A stretch of 49,845 nt of DNA from positions 1 to 49,845 of the forward strand of contig NZ_AZHT01000181.1 of NCBI RefSeq assembly GCF_000599605.1, in the 5' to 3' direction. Both the position numbers and the translations under genes were made by a program. This stretch comes from Prevotella sp. HJM029. GTDB lineage: Bacteria; Bacteroidota; Bacteroidia; Bacteroidales; Bacteroidaceae. The notes below the pieces were generated by a model, which was given only the letters and a program-made list of their open reading frames with translations, was not told the DNA's origin and did no database searches. Numbering within the stretch: the first letter of the stretch is position 1; each line of letters opens with the position of its first letter. Positions 7,755-17,687 of this stretch are shown here, in pieces.

Positions 7755-10700
7755 TTATTTTACTTTACCAAAACTATTGAAGTTATACATTACACCAATA
7801 TTAACATTGTTGGTGAACGTACCATCTTGCGTATAGGTGAAGTTGTGTGGATAGCGATCCTTTGGCATGCGATAAACAGTGTGACTATAGAAAAGTGACA
7901 CGTTACGCGTGAGGTTATAGCCAATCATACCACCACCATTCAAAGCAAAGGCTGTTCCAGCCTCACCCAACAAGAGCGAAGGACCTGCGTATAGATAAAC
8001 ATTCCAACGGCGACCACCATCGTAACCTACCAAAGCATTGAGCACATTCAATTGATAATCGAACGATACTAAATAATTGGTATAAGGCTGTTTGTTGAGC
8101 TGTCCTGGGCCAACAGGATAGGCGATGGTTTCTTTCATCCACTCAAAGCCTACACGAGCTGCACTAACAGCATCGAAGTTATAACCTGCGAAAGCGGTTG
8201 CATTGTTAATGATGCCACGGCTATTCTTCGTAAAGCGCCAATCCCAAAGTGTGTTGTTCCAACCGAACCCAGCACCCACAAAGAGACCTGTGCGAGGCAC
8301 ATTACGCAGAGTATCTTCAGTACTTGCCTCACCCAAACGCTCTTCTTTGTCCTTAAACAAGACGGAGACACCAGCTTTCAAGGCAAAAGAATTGAACTTA
8401 ATCGCATCATTGCCACGTTGAGAAATTGGCATAAAGGTGGGTTCTACTGTCAAACGTAAACCACTTCCAAGACGAGCCCAAACCTGAGCACCTACACGTG
8501 CAGCTGTATAACGCCCCTCGTAAGAAGCTGAGAAATTATCTTCTGCACGCTTAGAATGACCAAACTCAAAGCCTCCAAAGACATTTACACCATATTTAGA
8601 CTCCCAATTATAATCACGTGTAAACCCGAAAGGATTAATCAATACGTCAAAAGATACACCACGTAATCCAATTAACAAGCGAGAAGGATTGTTATGATAG
8701 TCAAACGATTTCCAATCGGCATTGATCACATGAACACCAGCACGAGCACCGATAGCCGAGCTCAACCACCAGCCCATTGCCATATTCGCATCGAAACCAT
8801 TTGCACTTGCAAAACTCTCTGGGACCTTACCTAAGAAAGACATACCATAGCTATAGTCGAAGAAGAATCTTGGCTTCCATTGCAACTCCATGATTTGCTT
8901 AACTGCATCGAAATTATACATTACACCTACATTAAGGTTATTCGTATAAGTTCCGTCTTCTGAGTAAACCATTGACTGCGGATAACGATGCTTGGGCATG
9001 CGATAAACCGTGTGCATATAGAAGAGTGACAAAGAGGGGTTGATGCTGTAAGTGACCATACCACCACCATTCCATCCAAACTTCGTTCCTGCTTCACCCA
9101 TAACTAATGTAGGACCTGCATACAGATATGCATTCCAGCGACGCAAAGGATTGTAGCCTGTCATGAAGTTGGACAATCCAAATTGATAGTCTAACGATAA
9201 CAGATAGTTATTATAAGTATAATTCTTCATGCCAGGACCTGCGTTGTTGAAGAAGCCTTGTGTTTCTTTCATCCACTCACCTTGCAAGCGAACACCATGT
9301 AAAGCATCGAAACGATAACCTCCGAAGAGCACCGCATTCTTTAGGACGCTATGCTTGAAACCAGAGAAACGCCAATCCCATGTAGTGTTATTCCAACCGA
9401 TACCACCAGCAATGAAAGCACCCTTCTCAGGATTGTTCACTACGGTTGTATCACCCAAAATCCGCTCTTCCTTATGCAGATAGAGTACAGAAATACCTGC
9501 CTTTACAGCGAATTGGTTATAACGAATGCCACCTGCTGCACGCTGAATAACAGGAGAATAAGTTGGTTCTAACGTCAAACGAAGACCATCTGCCAAACGT
9601 GTCCACAACTGAGCACCTAAACGGAATGCTGTATACTTTCCCTCATAAGAACCAACAAAACCTGGTTCTGTGCGCTTAGAGTGTCCAAACTCATAACCAG
9701 CTAACACATTGAAACCATAGTTTGAGTTCCAATCATAGTTCTCAACAAAGCCTAAAGGATTAACCAACACATCTAATGCTAAGCCGCGGGTACCTACTAA
9801 CAACTTGGTTGGCTGACCTGCATAAGTGTGTGAATTCCAATCTGCATTCTCAACATGCAAGCCTGCACGAGCTGCAAATGAAGAGGTTAACCACCAACCG
9901 ATAGAGGTTGTTGCACTGAAACCACGCGCATTAGCAAAGCCCATAGGAACTCGTCCTGTGAATGTTGTACCGAAAGCATACTCATAGAAGAAGCGATTCT
10001 GCGATGCAACATCAAAGATACGCTTGGTCGGATCGAAATTATAAAGAACACCGATATTTAAGTTATTGGTGTAAGTTCCATTCTCAGAATAAACCATTGT
10101 CTGCGGATAACGATGCTTAGGCATGCGATAAACCGTGTGGGTATAGAAGAGAGACAAGGCTGGTGAGAGACTATATGTCACCATACCACCACCATTCAAA
10201 GCAAACTTCGTACCACCATCACCCATCAACAAGGTTGGGCCGGCATACAAATAAGCGTTCCAACGGCGCATGGGATTATAGCCTGTGAGGAAATTAGATA
10301 AACCAAACTGATAGTCAAAGGATACCAAGAAGTTGTTATAAGCATAGTTCTTCATACCACTAACTGTAGGTGCGAAGAAACCTTGCGTTTCTTTCATCCA
10401 TTCTCCTTGTACACGAACAGCATGCAAAGGATCAAAACGATATCCACCAAGGAGGATTGCATTCTTCAAGACACTATGTGTGAACCCTGTAAAACGCCAA
10501 TCCCATACGGTGTTGTTCCAACCCATACCAACACCCATAAAGGCGCCTTTTTCAGGATTATACACAACGGTAGTATCACCTGCAACACGCTCATTCTTAT
10601 GGAGATAGAGCACTGAAATACCAGCTTTCACTGCAAACTCGTTGAACTTAATACCTCCTGTTGAACGCTGACTAATAGGAGAATAAGTAGGTTCAACTGT

Positions 10701-13226
10701 CAAACGAAGACCTTCTGCCAAACGTGCCCACAACTGAGTTCCAAGCCGAAGTGCAGAATATGTACCTTCATAAGATCCCACAAAACCTGGTTCTGTGCGC
10801 TTAGAATGTCCAAACTCATAACCTGCTAAGAGGTTAAAACCAAACTTAGAATTCCAATTATAGTTCTCAACTAAGCCAAGAGGATTAACCAAAGCATCAA
10901 CAGCCAAGCCGCGGGTGCCAACTAACAATTTAGTAGGACGACCTGCATAGGTGTGCGTATTCCAATCAGCATTGGATACATGAAGGCCTGCACGAACAGC
11001 CAAAGAGGATGTTAACCACCAACCTAAGGATGTAGTCGCACTAAATCCTCGTGCATTTATTGTACCTAAAGGAACTTCACTCAAGAATGAAGGACCAAAG
11101 GCATATTCATAAAAGAAACGATTTTGCGATGCAATATCAAATACATGCTTAGAAGCATCAATATTATAAATTACACCGACATTAATATTATTGGTGTAAG
11201 TTCCATTCTTTGAATAAACCATCTGGTAAGGATAATAATCCTTCGGCAGACGATAAACGGTGTGACTATAGAAGAGTGCTAAAGATGGGGTGATATTATA
11301 AGTGAGCATACCACCAGCATTTGCAGCAAGGTGTGTACCTTGATCACCTGTTACTAACGTAGGACCTGCATATAAATAGGTATTCCAACGACGCAAAGGA
11401 TTATAGCCTGACATGAAATTTGACAAGCCAAACTGATAGTCTAACGATACCAAATAGCTATTATAAGCATAATTCTTCATACCGCCAGCTGCAAAGTTAA
11501 AGTAACCCTGCGTTTCCTTCATCCACTCTCCCTGCACACGAAGTCCATGTAATTCGGTGAAGTTGTAACCACCAAAGAGGGTTGCATTCTTCAATAAGCT
11601 ATGTGAGAAGCCTGAGAGACGATAGTCCCAAACTGTATTGTTCCATCCTAAGCCTGCACCAAAGAAGAAACCTCTTGCCAAATAACGCACCATGGAACTA
11701 TCTTTTAGTTCAACCTTATCACGGATACGTTTATCGCGGAAGAGTACAGAAAGTCCCATCTTTAATGAATATTCATCGTAGCGCTCACGCTCAAGATTTC
11801 CATTATAATGCTGCAAAGGAGCAAAAGAGGGCTCCAAAGTCAAGCGCAGATCATTTGCTAAACGCATCCAAAGTTGCGTACCCAAACGGAAAGATGTATA
11901 ACGACCAGTATAAGAATTGCCAACACCATAAATGGCTTTCTTCATTCGTCCCATCTCATAACCGGCAAAAAGATTAAATCCAAACGGAGCATCCCAGTTG
12001 TATTTGCGTTTAAAGCCTAAGGGATTGAGCAAGAAGTCGATATTCAAACCAGCTGTACCAACGAGATAAGTAAGTGTTTGTGCACCATGGACACTCCGCT
12101 TCCAATCTCCATTTGTAATATGAATACCACTCCTAAGTCCGATAGCTGGCGCCATCCACCACCCCATAGCAGCTGAAGCATCGAACCCCATTGAACCTGC
12201 TAAAGACATATTGGCTGTCTTTCCAACAAACAAAGGACCAAAGCCATAGTCGAAGAACATGGGGAAACGTAAGAAACCAGCTTTCGTTGTATCAGCCAAC
12301 CAACGCAAATCATTGTTGAAACGCTTTTTGAATACACCCGCATTCGCACGTGTAGAAATCTGCTGATTGAAATACCATTGATAAGCAAGATTCATACCAT
12401 AGCTGAAATCTGGATCACTATAACCAGGATTATTCAGCAAGTTCATCTTATCTGTACTTACCTTAAAATAAGGTTCTAACGACAAGGATGCATGAGGACT
12501 TGCAAAGAAACGAAACTGAACACCCGCATGAGCATCCAAAGATGTTCCACTCAAATTACCACCAACTGAAGCAATACTTGGATTAAGCCATGATAGAATG
12601 GTTGAGTGTTGAGCACCTAAGCCAAAGAAACCAACAACACTGAACGGGCGTTCAGGGCGGTAACCCATGAGATAATTGCTAAAATTATAAAGCACATCTG
12701 CATATAACCCATTCCCATTGAATTTGTTTGTATTGAATACCGTGGCTGAACTATGAGTGTACCCCCATGTTCTTTCATAACCCAAACGCAACGAAAGCAT
12801 AGGACTGAAATCCTTACCGACCGCCAATCTAAAGCTTGACATCGGCGTATAGGTCAACACCTCACCATGGTTATAATAATGTGAAACCCCACCACCAATT
12901 GTAAAATAGGTGTTACCCAATAGTCCACGATTGACATAAGTATCACCTTTATAACGATGACGACTATCCAACACATACTTCAACGCGTTGAAATTCTGTA
13001 GACGACGAGCACCATAATAAGCCGTATCTGTCGCAGTTTCTCCAACAGAATCTGTCATTTCAGCCTCTAAATCACCTAAGTCACGCACAATAGTATCATT
13101 CGCAACCTGCACTTGGTGATGTGCATTTGCCTCCCCACGCCAAAAGACATTGGTGTGAGTTGCTGCAATACTGTAGGTCAATTGAGCTGATGCAGACAGC
13201 AATATTAAAAATATTCTCTTTTTCAT
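7755..13226 (-). CDS. Giant multi-module outer-membrane beta-barrel protein
   Basis: This 1823-residue protein has a signal peptide (MKKRIFLILLSASAQLTYSIAA) and then almost only beta-barrel-like sequence, with alternating aromatic and small residues. Two module types alternate. Type A starts around GWNNTxWDWR, contains WNAYLYAGPTL and HTVYRMP, and ends near GVxYNF. Type B starts around FFYEYAFG, contains GWWLTSS, ADW and NPLGF, and ends near LKAGVSVLF. GWNNT falls at residues of about 527, 902, 1277 and 1655, a period of 375-378. With a diverged A-B pair at the N-terminus the order is A'B-AB-AB-AB-A: five A and four B modules. The last residues (NFNSFGKVK) end on a type A module. It is last in a five-gene operon, 21 bases after the OmpA-like gene. 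Whether it forms one huge barrel or several small ones cannot be told from sequence. Confidence 0.85.
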   Translation of the reverse strand: MKKRIFLILLSASAQLTYSIAATHTNVFWRGEANAHHQVQVANDTIVRDLGDLEAEMTDSVGETATDTAYYGARRLQNFNALKYVLDSRHRYKGDTYVNRGLLGNTYFTIGGGVSHYYNHGEVLTYTPMSSFRLAVGKDFSPMLSLRLGYERTWGYTHSSATVFNTNKFNGNGLYADVLYNFSNYLMGYRPERPFSVVGFFGLGAQHSTILSWLNPSIASVGGNLSGTSLDAHAGVQFRFFASPHASLSLEPYFKVSTDKMNLLNNPGYSDPDFSYGMNLAYQWYFNQQISTRANAGVFKKRFNNDLRWLADTTKAGFLRFPMFFDYGFGPLFVGKTANMSLAGSMGFDASAAMGWWMAPAIGLRSGIHITNGDWKRSVHGAQTLTYLVGTAGLNIDFLLNPLGFKRKYNWDAPFGFNLFAGYEMGRMKKAIYGVGNSYTGRYTSFRLGTQLWMRLANDLRLTLEPSFAPLQHYNGNLERERYDEYSLKMGLSVLFRDKRIRDKVELKDSSMVRYLARGFFFGAGLGWNNTVWDYRLSGFSHSLLKNATLFGGYNFTELHGLRVQGEWMKETQGYFNFAAGGMKNYAYNSYLVSLDYQFGLSNFMSGYNPLRRWNTYLYAGPTLVTGDQGTHLAANAGGMLTYNITPSLALFYSHTVYRLPKDYYPYQMVYSKNGTYTNNINVGVIYNIDASKHVFDIASQNRFFYEYAFGPSFLSEVPLGTINARGFSATTSLGWWLTSSLAVRAGLHVSNADWNTHTYAGRPTKLLVGTRGLAVDALVNPLGLVENYNWNSKFGFNLLAGYEFGHSKRTEPGFVGSYEGTYSALRLGTQLWARLAEGLRLTVEPTYSPISQRSTGGIKFNEFAVKAGISVLYLHKNERVAGDTTVVYNPEKGAFMGVGMGWNNTVWDWRFTGFTHSVLKNAILLGGYRFDPLHAVRVQGEWMKETQGFFAPTVSGMKNYAYNNFLVSFDYQFGLSNFLTGYNPMRRWNAYLYAGPTLLMGDGGTKFALNGGGMVTYSLSPALSLFYTHTVYRMPKHRYPQTMVYSENGTYTNNLNIGVLYNFDPTKRIFDVASQNRFFYEYAFGTTFTGRVPMGFANARGFSATTSIGWWLTSSFAARAGLHVENADWNSHTYAGQPTKLLVGTRGLALDVLVNPLGFVENYDWNSNYGFNVLAGYEFGHSKRTEPGFVGSYEGKYTAFRLGAQLWTRLADGLRLTLEPTYSPVIQRAAGGIRYNQFAVKAGISVLYLHKEERILGDTTVVNNPEKGAFIAGGIGWNNTTWDWRFSGFKHSVLKNAVLFGGYRFDALHGVRLQGEWMKETQGFFNNAGPGMKNYTYNNYLLSLDYQFGLSNFMTGYNPLRRWNAYLYAGPTLVMGEAGTKFGWNGGGMVTYSINPSLSLFYMHTVYRMPKHRYPQSMVYSEDGTYTNNLNVGVMYNFDAVKQIMELQWKPRFFFDYSYGMSFLGKVPESFASANGFDANMAMGWWLSSAIGARAGVHVINADWKSFDYHNNPSRLLIGLRGVSFDVLINPFGFTRDYNWESKYGVNVFGGFEFGHSKRAEDNFSASYEGRYTAARVGAQVWARLGSGLRLTVEPTFMPISQRGNDAIKFNSFALKAGVSVLFKDKEERLGEASTEDTLRNVPRTGLFVGAGFGWNNTLWDWRFTKNSRGIINNATAFAGYNFDAVSAARVGFEWMKETIAYPVGPGQLNKQPYTNYLVSFDYQLNVLNALVGYDGGRRWNVYLYAGPSLLLGEAGTAFALNGGGMIGYNLTRNVSLFYSHTVYRMPKDRYPHNFTYTQDGTFTNNVNIGVMYNFNSFGKVK
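8264..11648 (-). repeat. Tandem coding repeats of about 1125 nt in the giant barrel gene
   Basis: The codons for GWNNT recur at about 11648, 10523, 9398 and 8264, that is every 1125, 1125 and 1134 bases. Long nucleotide stretches are nearly the same between units, for example the segments around 8978 and 10108 and those around 9661 and 10790. The middle two units are the most alike. Such repeats are prone to recombination, so the unit number may vary between strains, and short-read assemblies may collapse them. Confidence 0.8.
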
Positions 13227-13247
13227 TACTTTCTGATTTACATCTTA

Positions 13248-15677
13248 TTACTTGGCTTCATCTGTCTCTTTTTTATCTGTTTCCTCAGGTTTCTGTGCCT
13301 CTTCATCACCTGTTAAGAGTTTAAACCGCTCACGATAGGTAGCGATATTCGCCTCTTTATAAGGATATCTACGACGCACATCATCTCCAATATTGGCATC
13401 TGTTGCATAATATTTCTGGAAAGTAGAATCCATATCGAAACTATGTTGGAAATAAGCTAAGAAATCAGGAGCATCATTTGCTTGCAACTTCAGAGCAGCA
13501 TCTCCACCATAACGCTCAATAAGGTCTGAAATCGTGAGGTTATCCATATCAGGATCATTTGCAGTTATAATACCCTTTAGATACCATTTCTTCGCTAAAT
13601 TGTCAGGCAAAGAATCTACTAATGGTTCAATTTGTTTATAGGTATAACCCAATTCTGGAGCTAACTCCGTACTCAACACAGCGCGATTCACTGCACTACT
13701 ATTCATTGCATAGGCCAAAGCAGCTTGTGCACGTGCCTCCTCTTCTGGCGTCTTGTTCAGCTTAAAGAATAAAGATTGTAAATCAATCAGCATCTTTAAA
13801 TCATGGAACTTACCCGTATCTGGAAGCTTGTTCGCCAAGAAAGCAGCTTCACCTAACTTACGCTTGCGCAAGAACATCAATGCTTGGTTTGCAACAATCT
13901 CCTTATAGTTGACCGTATAATTATATGAATTATCGAAAGCTATAGGACGAGACACCTCTACTCCGGCACGCATATCAATGAAAGGTGCCAAAACATTGAC
14001 GTCAGTTGAGTCTTGATTTAACATATAGCAAGCAACTCTATTTGCGATATAAGCTGCAAAGGGACTATACTTATAAGTTTTTCTTACCTTATTTTCATTA
14101 TAAGCACGGAATGTCAACTTTCTCAATTCAGCTGAATCTTTAATCTGTGTGAACAAGTTATAGTAGTCACCATTTGAGAATATCTCCGTACCACCTACTG
14201 CATAACGAGGATCATTATAATATGTCCACATTGTTTCGGCTGGGTCTAACACCTTATTACGGCGGATAGTATAAGTACTTTTAATCAAACGTTGACGTTC
14301 CATTATTTGGTTTATTGCTGGATTGCTGGCCATCATACGGCGCCATCCTGCAACATCTTTAGCACGACCATACTTCAAAAGCTCTTCAGCTTCAGTCTTC
14401 TGTCCACGTGCAATCAATGAGTCTGCTACATCTTCCCAGGTATAAACATGTGGCTCTTTCACCACAAGGTCTGCACTACTGATCTTTGTTCCGATGATAT
14501 TCAATATCTTTTGTGCACGTCGGCGTGCCAAATCCTTGTTATAATCGATTCCACCTTCAGGAGAAGCACCACCTTGAATTGAGAAACTCATCAAAGAACG
14601 ACCATACGAACGCAACTCCTCTACCAACATATCCAAGGTCTTTTGGTTTGTAGAATCATTCGTTAATTGATCTGTTCCTACAACAAAGAATAGCTTAATA
14701 TCGCGTGGAACCTCCTGCAAACGTGCACGAACTTGCTCAAAGAAACGTGGTGTTAAGTCCATAGGACTTGCTGCACCCGCTAAATCAAGCATCTGCCATG
14801 GCTTCCTGCTATTTGAAGTTCCTTCTTTGTTATCTTTGAAATAAACATGCGTATAATCCTCCAAACTCATCGTAGCAGCCCACTTATAGGACTTCTCTGG
14901 GTCGGGTTTAGGGTAAGTAACCGCCCACTCTAACTGCACAGGGCGTGTAGAGAGACGTTGGATGCGGTCAAAATAAGGAGCCAAAGAGTCATTGCGATTA
15001 TAATCATAACTCTTTCTGCGAATCTGATTATTATGGTATTGACGTCCTTCAAATACCATCGGCTCCAAATATTGCACCGTATCTTTCGTTTCAACATCCA
15101 CTGCAACAGGCTGGAAAATCAAGCGTGCATGCTTCTTGGCATAATACTCTGGCAAATTAATGCTCACATTCCAATGCACATTAGGACCATCATCCAGTGG
15201 TGCTTGCTCCTTAAAGTTCATACCTATACGCTTGGCATAAACATTCGTTCCTTTCAAAAGAATCGCGTCATTAGCACCTGAAGAGAATGTGATGTCATAA
15301 TTCAGCAATGTTCCTTTTACCTCTATCACTTTCACCTGACCTTCGTTTGTAACCACAAGCGCACCATTTACAGAAACATCCGCTTCGAAATGGCCTTCAT
15401 AGTCTGGCGTAACAATATCATTACTCTTGATATTAACAACACTACCTAACTCATTACCTTTCTGACGATAAAGGTTTGCTTGTGCCCGCGCATCCTTCTT
15501 ATTATCGAAAATATACACAGGAACAGAAAGCGGTTCCTTACTCTCTCCCTTACCATCAAGGGTCCTCATTGTCTTCGCTACATTACCCGAAATGTGAATA
15601 ACCTGGGCCTGAACACCTTCTGAAAGCATCAGAAAGGCAAACAAGAGAAGAATAATATATGTAACTTGTCTTTTCAT
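13248..15677 (-). CDS. OmpA-like outer-membrane-associated protein
   Basis: This 809-residue protein starts with a signal peptide ending near EGVQAQ (residue 25). Residues 25-300 are beta-rich and of no family I can name firmly. At residues 366-390 the segment SIQGGASPEGGIDYNKDLAR followed by RRAQ matches the core of OmpA-type C-terminal domains (ASPEG, then N, L, RR, A), which usually hold peptidoglycan. The part after about residue 440 is helical, with TPR-like features (YTWEDVADSLIARGQKTEAE and later LGEAAFLANKLPD), and ends in a charged tail. It lies 17 bases downstream of a DUF3575 gene and 21 bases upstream of the giant barrel gene. A plausible job is tying the barrel system to the cell wall; that is inference. 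Confidence 0.65.
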   Translation of the reverse strand: MKRQVTYIILLLFAFLMLSEGVQAQVIHISGNVAKTMRTLDGKGESKEPLSVPVYIFDNKKDARAQANLYRQKGNELGSVVNIKSNDIVTPDYEGHFEADVSVNGALVVTNEGQVKVIEVKGTLLNYDITFSSGANDAILLKGTNVYAKRIGMNFKEQAPLDDGPNVHWNVSINLPEYYAKKHARLIFQPVAVDVETKDTVQYLEPMVFEGRQYHNNQIRRKSYDYNRNDSLAPYFDRIQRLSTRPVQLEWAVTYPKPDPEKSYKWAATMSLEDYTHVYFKDNKEGTSNSRKPWQMLDLAGAASPMDLTPRFFEQVRARLQEVPRDIKLFFVVGTDQLTNDSTNQKTLDMLVEELRSYGRSLMSFSIQGGASPEGGIDYNKDLARRRAQKILNIIGTKISSADLVVKEPHVYTWEDVADSLIARGQKTEAEELLKYGRAKDVAGWRRMMASNPAINQIMERQRLIKSTYTIRRNKVLDPAETMWTYYNDPRYAVGGTEIFSNGDYYNLFTQIKDSAELRKLTFRAYNENKVRKTYKYSPFAAYIANRVACYMLNQDSTDVNVLAPFIDMRAGVEVSRPIAFDNSYNYTVNYKEIVANQALMFLRKRKLGEAAFLANKLPDTGKFHDLKMLIDLQSLFFKLNKTPEEEARAQAALAYAMNSSAVNRAVLSTELAPELGYTYKQIEPLVDSLPDNLAKKWYLKGIITANDPDMDNLTISDLIERYGGDAALKLQANDAPDFLAYFQHSFDMDSTFQKYYATDANIGDDVRRRYPYKEANIATYRERFKLLTGDEEAQKPEETDKKETDEAK

Positions 15678-15694
15678 CTTTCTACAATTCTATT

Positions 15695-16252
15695 TTACCA
15701 CAGTGTGTAAGAGAGTGAAACACCAATTTTCGTCGGTATCAATCGCATTCCAACGAAACCTTCTTCCGTCGGGCGTGTCGTACCATTCACATAGATAGTT
15801 GAACCATCTAAATAGGTCTTCGTATAACTTGTACGTACCAAACCAAAACCCGCATGCAAATCAACATTCAAGTTATTGGTCAAGGCAAACACATATCCAA
15901 AGGTCAAACCAGCGCCCAATGCATAACCATCATAACGTTTCCCCTTTTGAACAAAGTTATAATCGGCAGCCAAAAGCCCTAAACCTACAAAATGATGATA
16001 TAAGGGACGACCACCAAAATAATAACGATATTCTGGCTGAATCGCTACCAACTTCATATCTTTTTTAATATAAGGATTCTTCGTTCCTAAGACCGATAGC
16101 CCTAAAGTTGATCGATTCCCAATCGTCATTTCTGCACCTGCATTATATACCTGCATCATCAGCATTGTCACATCTGTGTTAACGCTAATCTGCTGTGCAC
16201 GGGAAACGAAGACACTTAACGTCATTACGAGGATCAAAAATATTTTCTTCAT
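15695..16252 (-). CDS. Small DUF3575-like outer-membrane barrel protein
   Basis: This 185-residue protein has a signal peptide (MKKIFLILVMTLSVFVSRAQ). It then shows a pattern of short amphipathic beta strands: AGAEMTIGNRSTLGLSV, PEYRYYFGGRPLYHHFVGLG, YALGAGLTFGYVFAL and NVDLHAGFGLV. It ends in the aromatic-terminated strand IGVSLSYTLW, typical of outer-membrane barrels. The layout matches DUF3575-family proteins, which are common near fimbrillin genes in Bacteroidales. It lies 12 bases after the larger DUF3575-like gene and 17 before the OmpA-like gene, so it is translated from the same transcript. Confidence 0.7.
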   Translation of the reverse strand: MKKIFLILVMTLSVFVSRAQQISVNTDVTMLMMQVYNAGAEMTIGNRSTLGLSVLGTKNPYIKKDMKLVAIQPEYRYYFGGRPLYHHFVGLGLLAADYNFVQKGKRYDGYALGAGLTFGYVFALTNNLNVDLHAGFGLVRTSYTKTYLDGSTIYVNGTTRPTEEGFVGMRLIPTKIGVSLSYTLW

Positions 16253-16264
16253 GTCGTTTCTTCC

Positions 16265-17662
16265 TTAAATCATTTTATTCTTTTCGTCCAACATAGCCTC
16301 CATAAATGGAAGGTCTACCCCACGATAAGCAATATATTGCTCATCGACATCACGGATATGTAGACGCCAATCATATTTCCTTGACAGCATTCTTGCCAAT
16401 TCAGATCCCGTTTCAGAAACAGAATCCACAGGGACACCTGTTGAGTCAACGGGAACTCCCGTTGTATCTACAGGAACACTTGTCGTATCCACAGGGATAG
16501 TCGTGGTAGTATCCACAGGAACTGTGGCCGTCGTATCTACAGGTATCGTTTCTGTTGCTGTAGGAACACTTGTCGAATCAACAGGTGTTGCCGTTGAATC
16601 CGTCGCTGTAGTTGTTGTAGCAGGTGCCAAAGCTTTTAATCGCTTAGCCAACTTCTCTGCACGTTTTGCCTGACGCAATGAGTCACCACGCTGTTTATCT
16701 TCTACCCTCTTAGCCAACTTCAACGAGTCATTGCGCAGCTTGTTCTCCTTATCTGTAGCAATTCTAATCTGCTTTAATGAGTCTTGTTGATATTTCTTTT
16801 CAAGTTCTATACGCTGTTGTTCGAAACGCTTCTCGTAATCAATCTTAAACAAAGAGTCCTCACGAAGTCTGCGAGCCACTTTATTTGCAGCAGCCAAACT
16901 ATCCTGTCTGAACTTCAGTGCAGCCAACTTCACACGATAATCATTATCAATATCAATACGTTTCTTATATTTATTGTATACTTTCGGTCCAAAATGATAA
17001 ATCAAAGAAGCGCGCAAGACATCGGTAGAAGCCGCATAGATCCAAGGATTCCACGTAAGCTTCATCCCCTCTTTTGCCTTTGTATCTACATAGGCTTCCC
17101 TATGACCACTGCGCACACGCTCATATTCTTTGTAATCAGCAAAGACAACACCTGCATTGATACCCAAATCTAAATCTAAGCTACTACCATTCATATAGCC
17201 ATACAATTGCTTGACATAACCAAACATCAAACCACCATACAATGCATTACCTTGACGGCCCGTTTTGCCAACTTTGATATCAAACTTGTTTCCACCGCCG
17301 TAAACACCCCAGTAGAAAACGTTAGTAGGTTTTTTCGCATGCCAATACTTTCGCAATTGAATTCGCCCATCATAGAGATCGTAAACAAGATAACGAGTTT
17401 CCTTGTTTTGCTCCTTCCAGTTCACTCTTCCCTGCACACCAACGGTCCACCGGCTCCAGTTCTTATTACCCAATGTGAATTCCACACCCACATTCGGCGT
17501 CATAGCTAGCCAATCAATCGTATTGGTTCGGAAATTAAAACGCTGGCCAAATTTCAGCGTGTCCACCTTATTATAATAGAGATTCTGTGCCCCAGCCGTT
17601 GCTGCAAACATCAAAGACAGCACAAAGCAGGCAGCCCATCTACATAATTTAGAATAATTCAT
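16265..17662 (-). CDS. DUF3575-like barrel with coiled coil and VDTT repeats
   Basis: This 465-residue protein begins with a signal peptide ending at TAGAQ (residue 26). Residues of about 30-230 look like a DUF3575-type barrel (TNTIDWLAMTPNVGVEFTLG, then FYWGVYGGGNKFDIKVG and LRASLIYHFGPKV). Residues of about 230-345 are a highly charged coiled coil (KKYQQDSLKQIRIATDKEN and related repeats with an RxDSLxxAK rhythm). Residues of about 350-415 hold a low-complexity tract of seven-residue units such as IPVDTTS, VPVDTTG and VPVDSTG. The protein ends in a conserved-looking block (YDWRLHIRDVDEQYIAYRGV). The shape suggests a membrane barrel with a periplasmic rod and flexible linker reaching toward the cell wall or a partner; that is inference. 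Confidence 0.65.
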   Translation of the reverse strand: MNYSKLCRWAACFVLSLMFAATAGAQNLYYNKVDTLKFGQRFNFRTNTIDWLAMTPNVGVEFTLGNKNWSRWTVGVQGRVNWKEQNKETRYLVYDLYDGRIQLRKYWHAKKPTNVFYWGVYGGGNKFDIKVGKTGRQGNALYGGLMFGYVKQLYGYMNGSSLDLDLGINAGVVFADYKEYERVRSGHREAYVDTKAKEGMKLTWNPWIYAASTDVLRASLIYHFGPKVYNKYKKRIDIDNDYRVKLAALKFRQDSLAAANKVARRLREDSLFKIDYEKRFEQQRIELEKKYQQDSLKQIRIATDKENKLRNDSLKLAKRVEDKQRGDSLRQAKRAEKLAKRLKALAPATTTTATDSTATPVDSTSVPTATETIPVDTTATVPVDTTTTIPVDTTSVPVDTTGVPVDSTGVPVDSVSETGSELARMLSRKYDWRLHIRDVDEQYIAYRGVDLPFMEAMLDEKNKMI

Positions 17663-17687
17663 ATATCTCTAAGCGTTATCTTGTTAT

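Noticed and set aside
7513-7836. Plus-strand frame of 107 codons between the DUF3857 pair and the giant barrel gene
   Set aside because: It runs antisense into the barrel gene and over its terminator, lacks a promoter, and resembles no protein.
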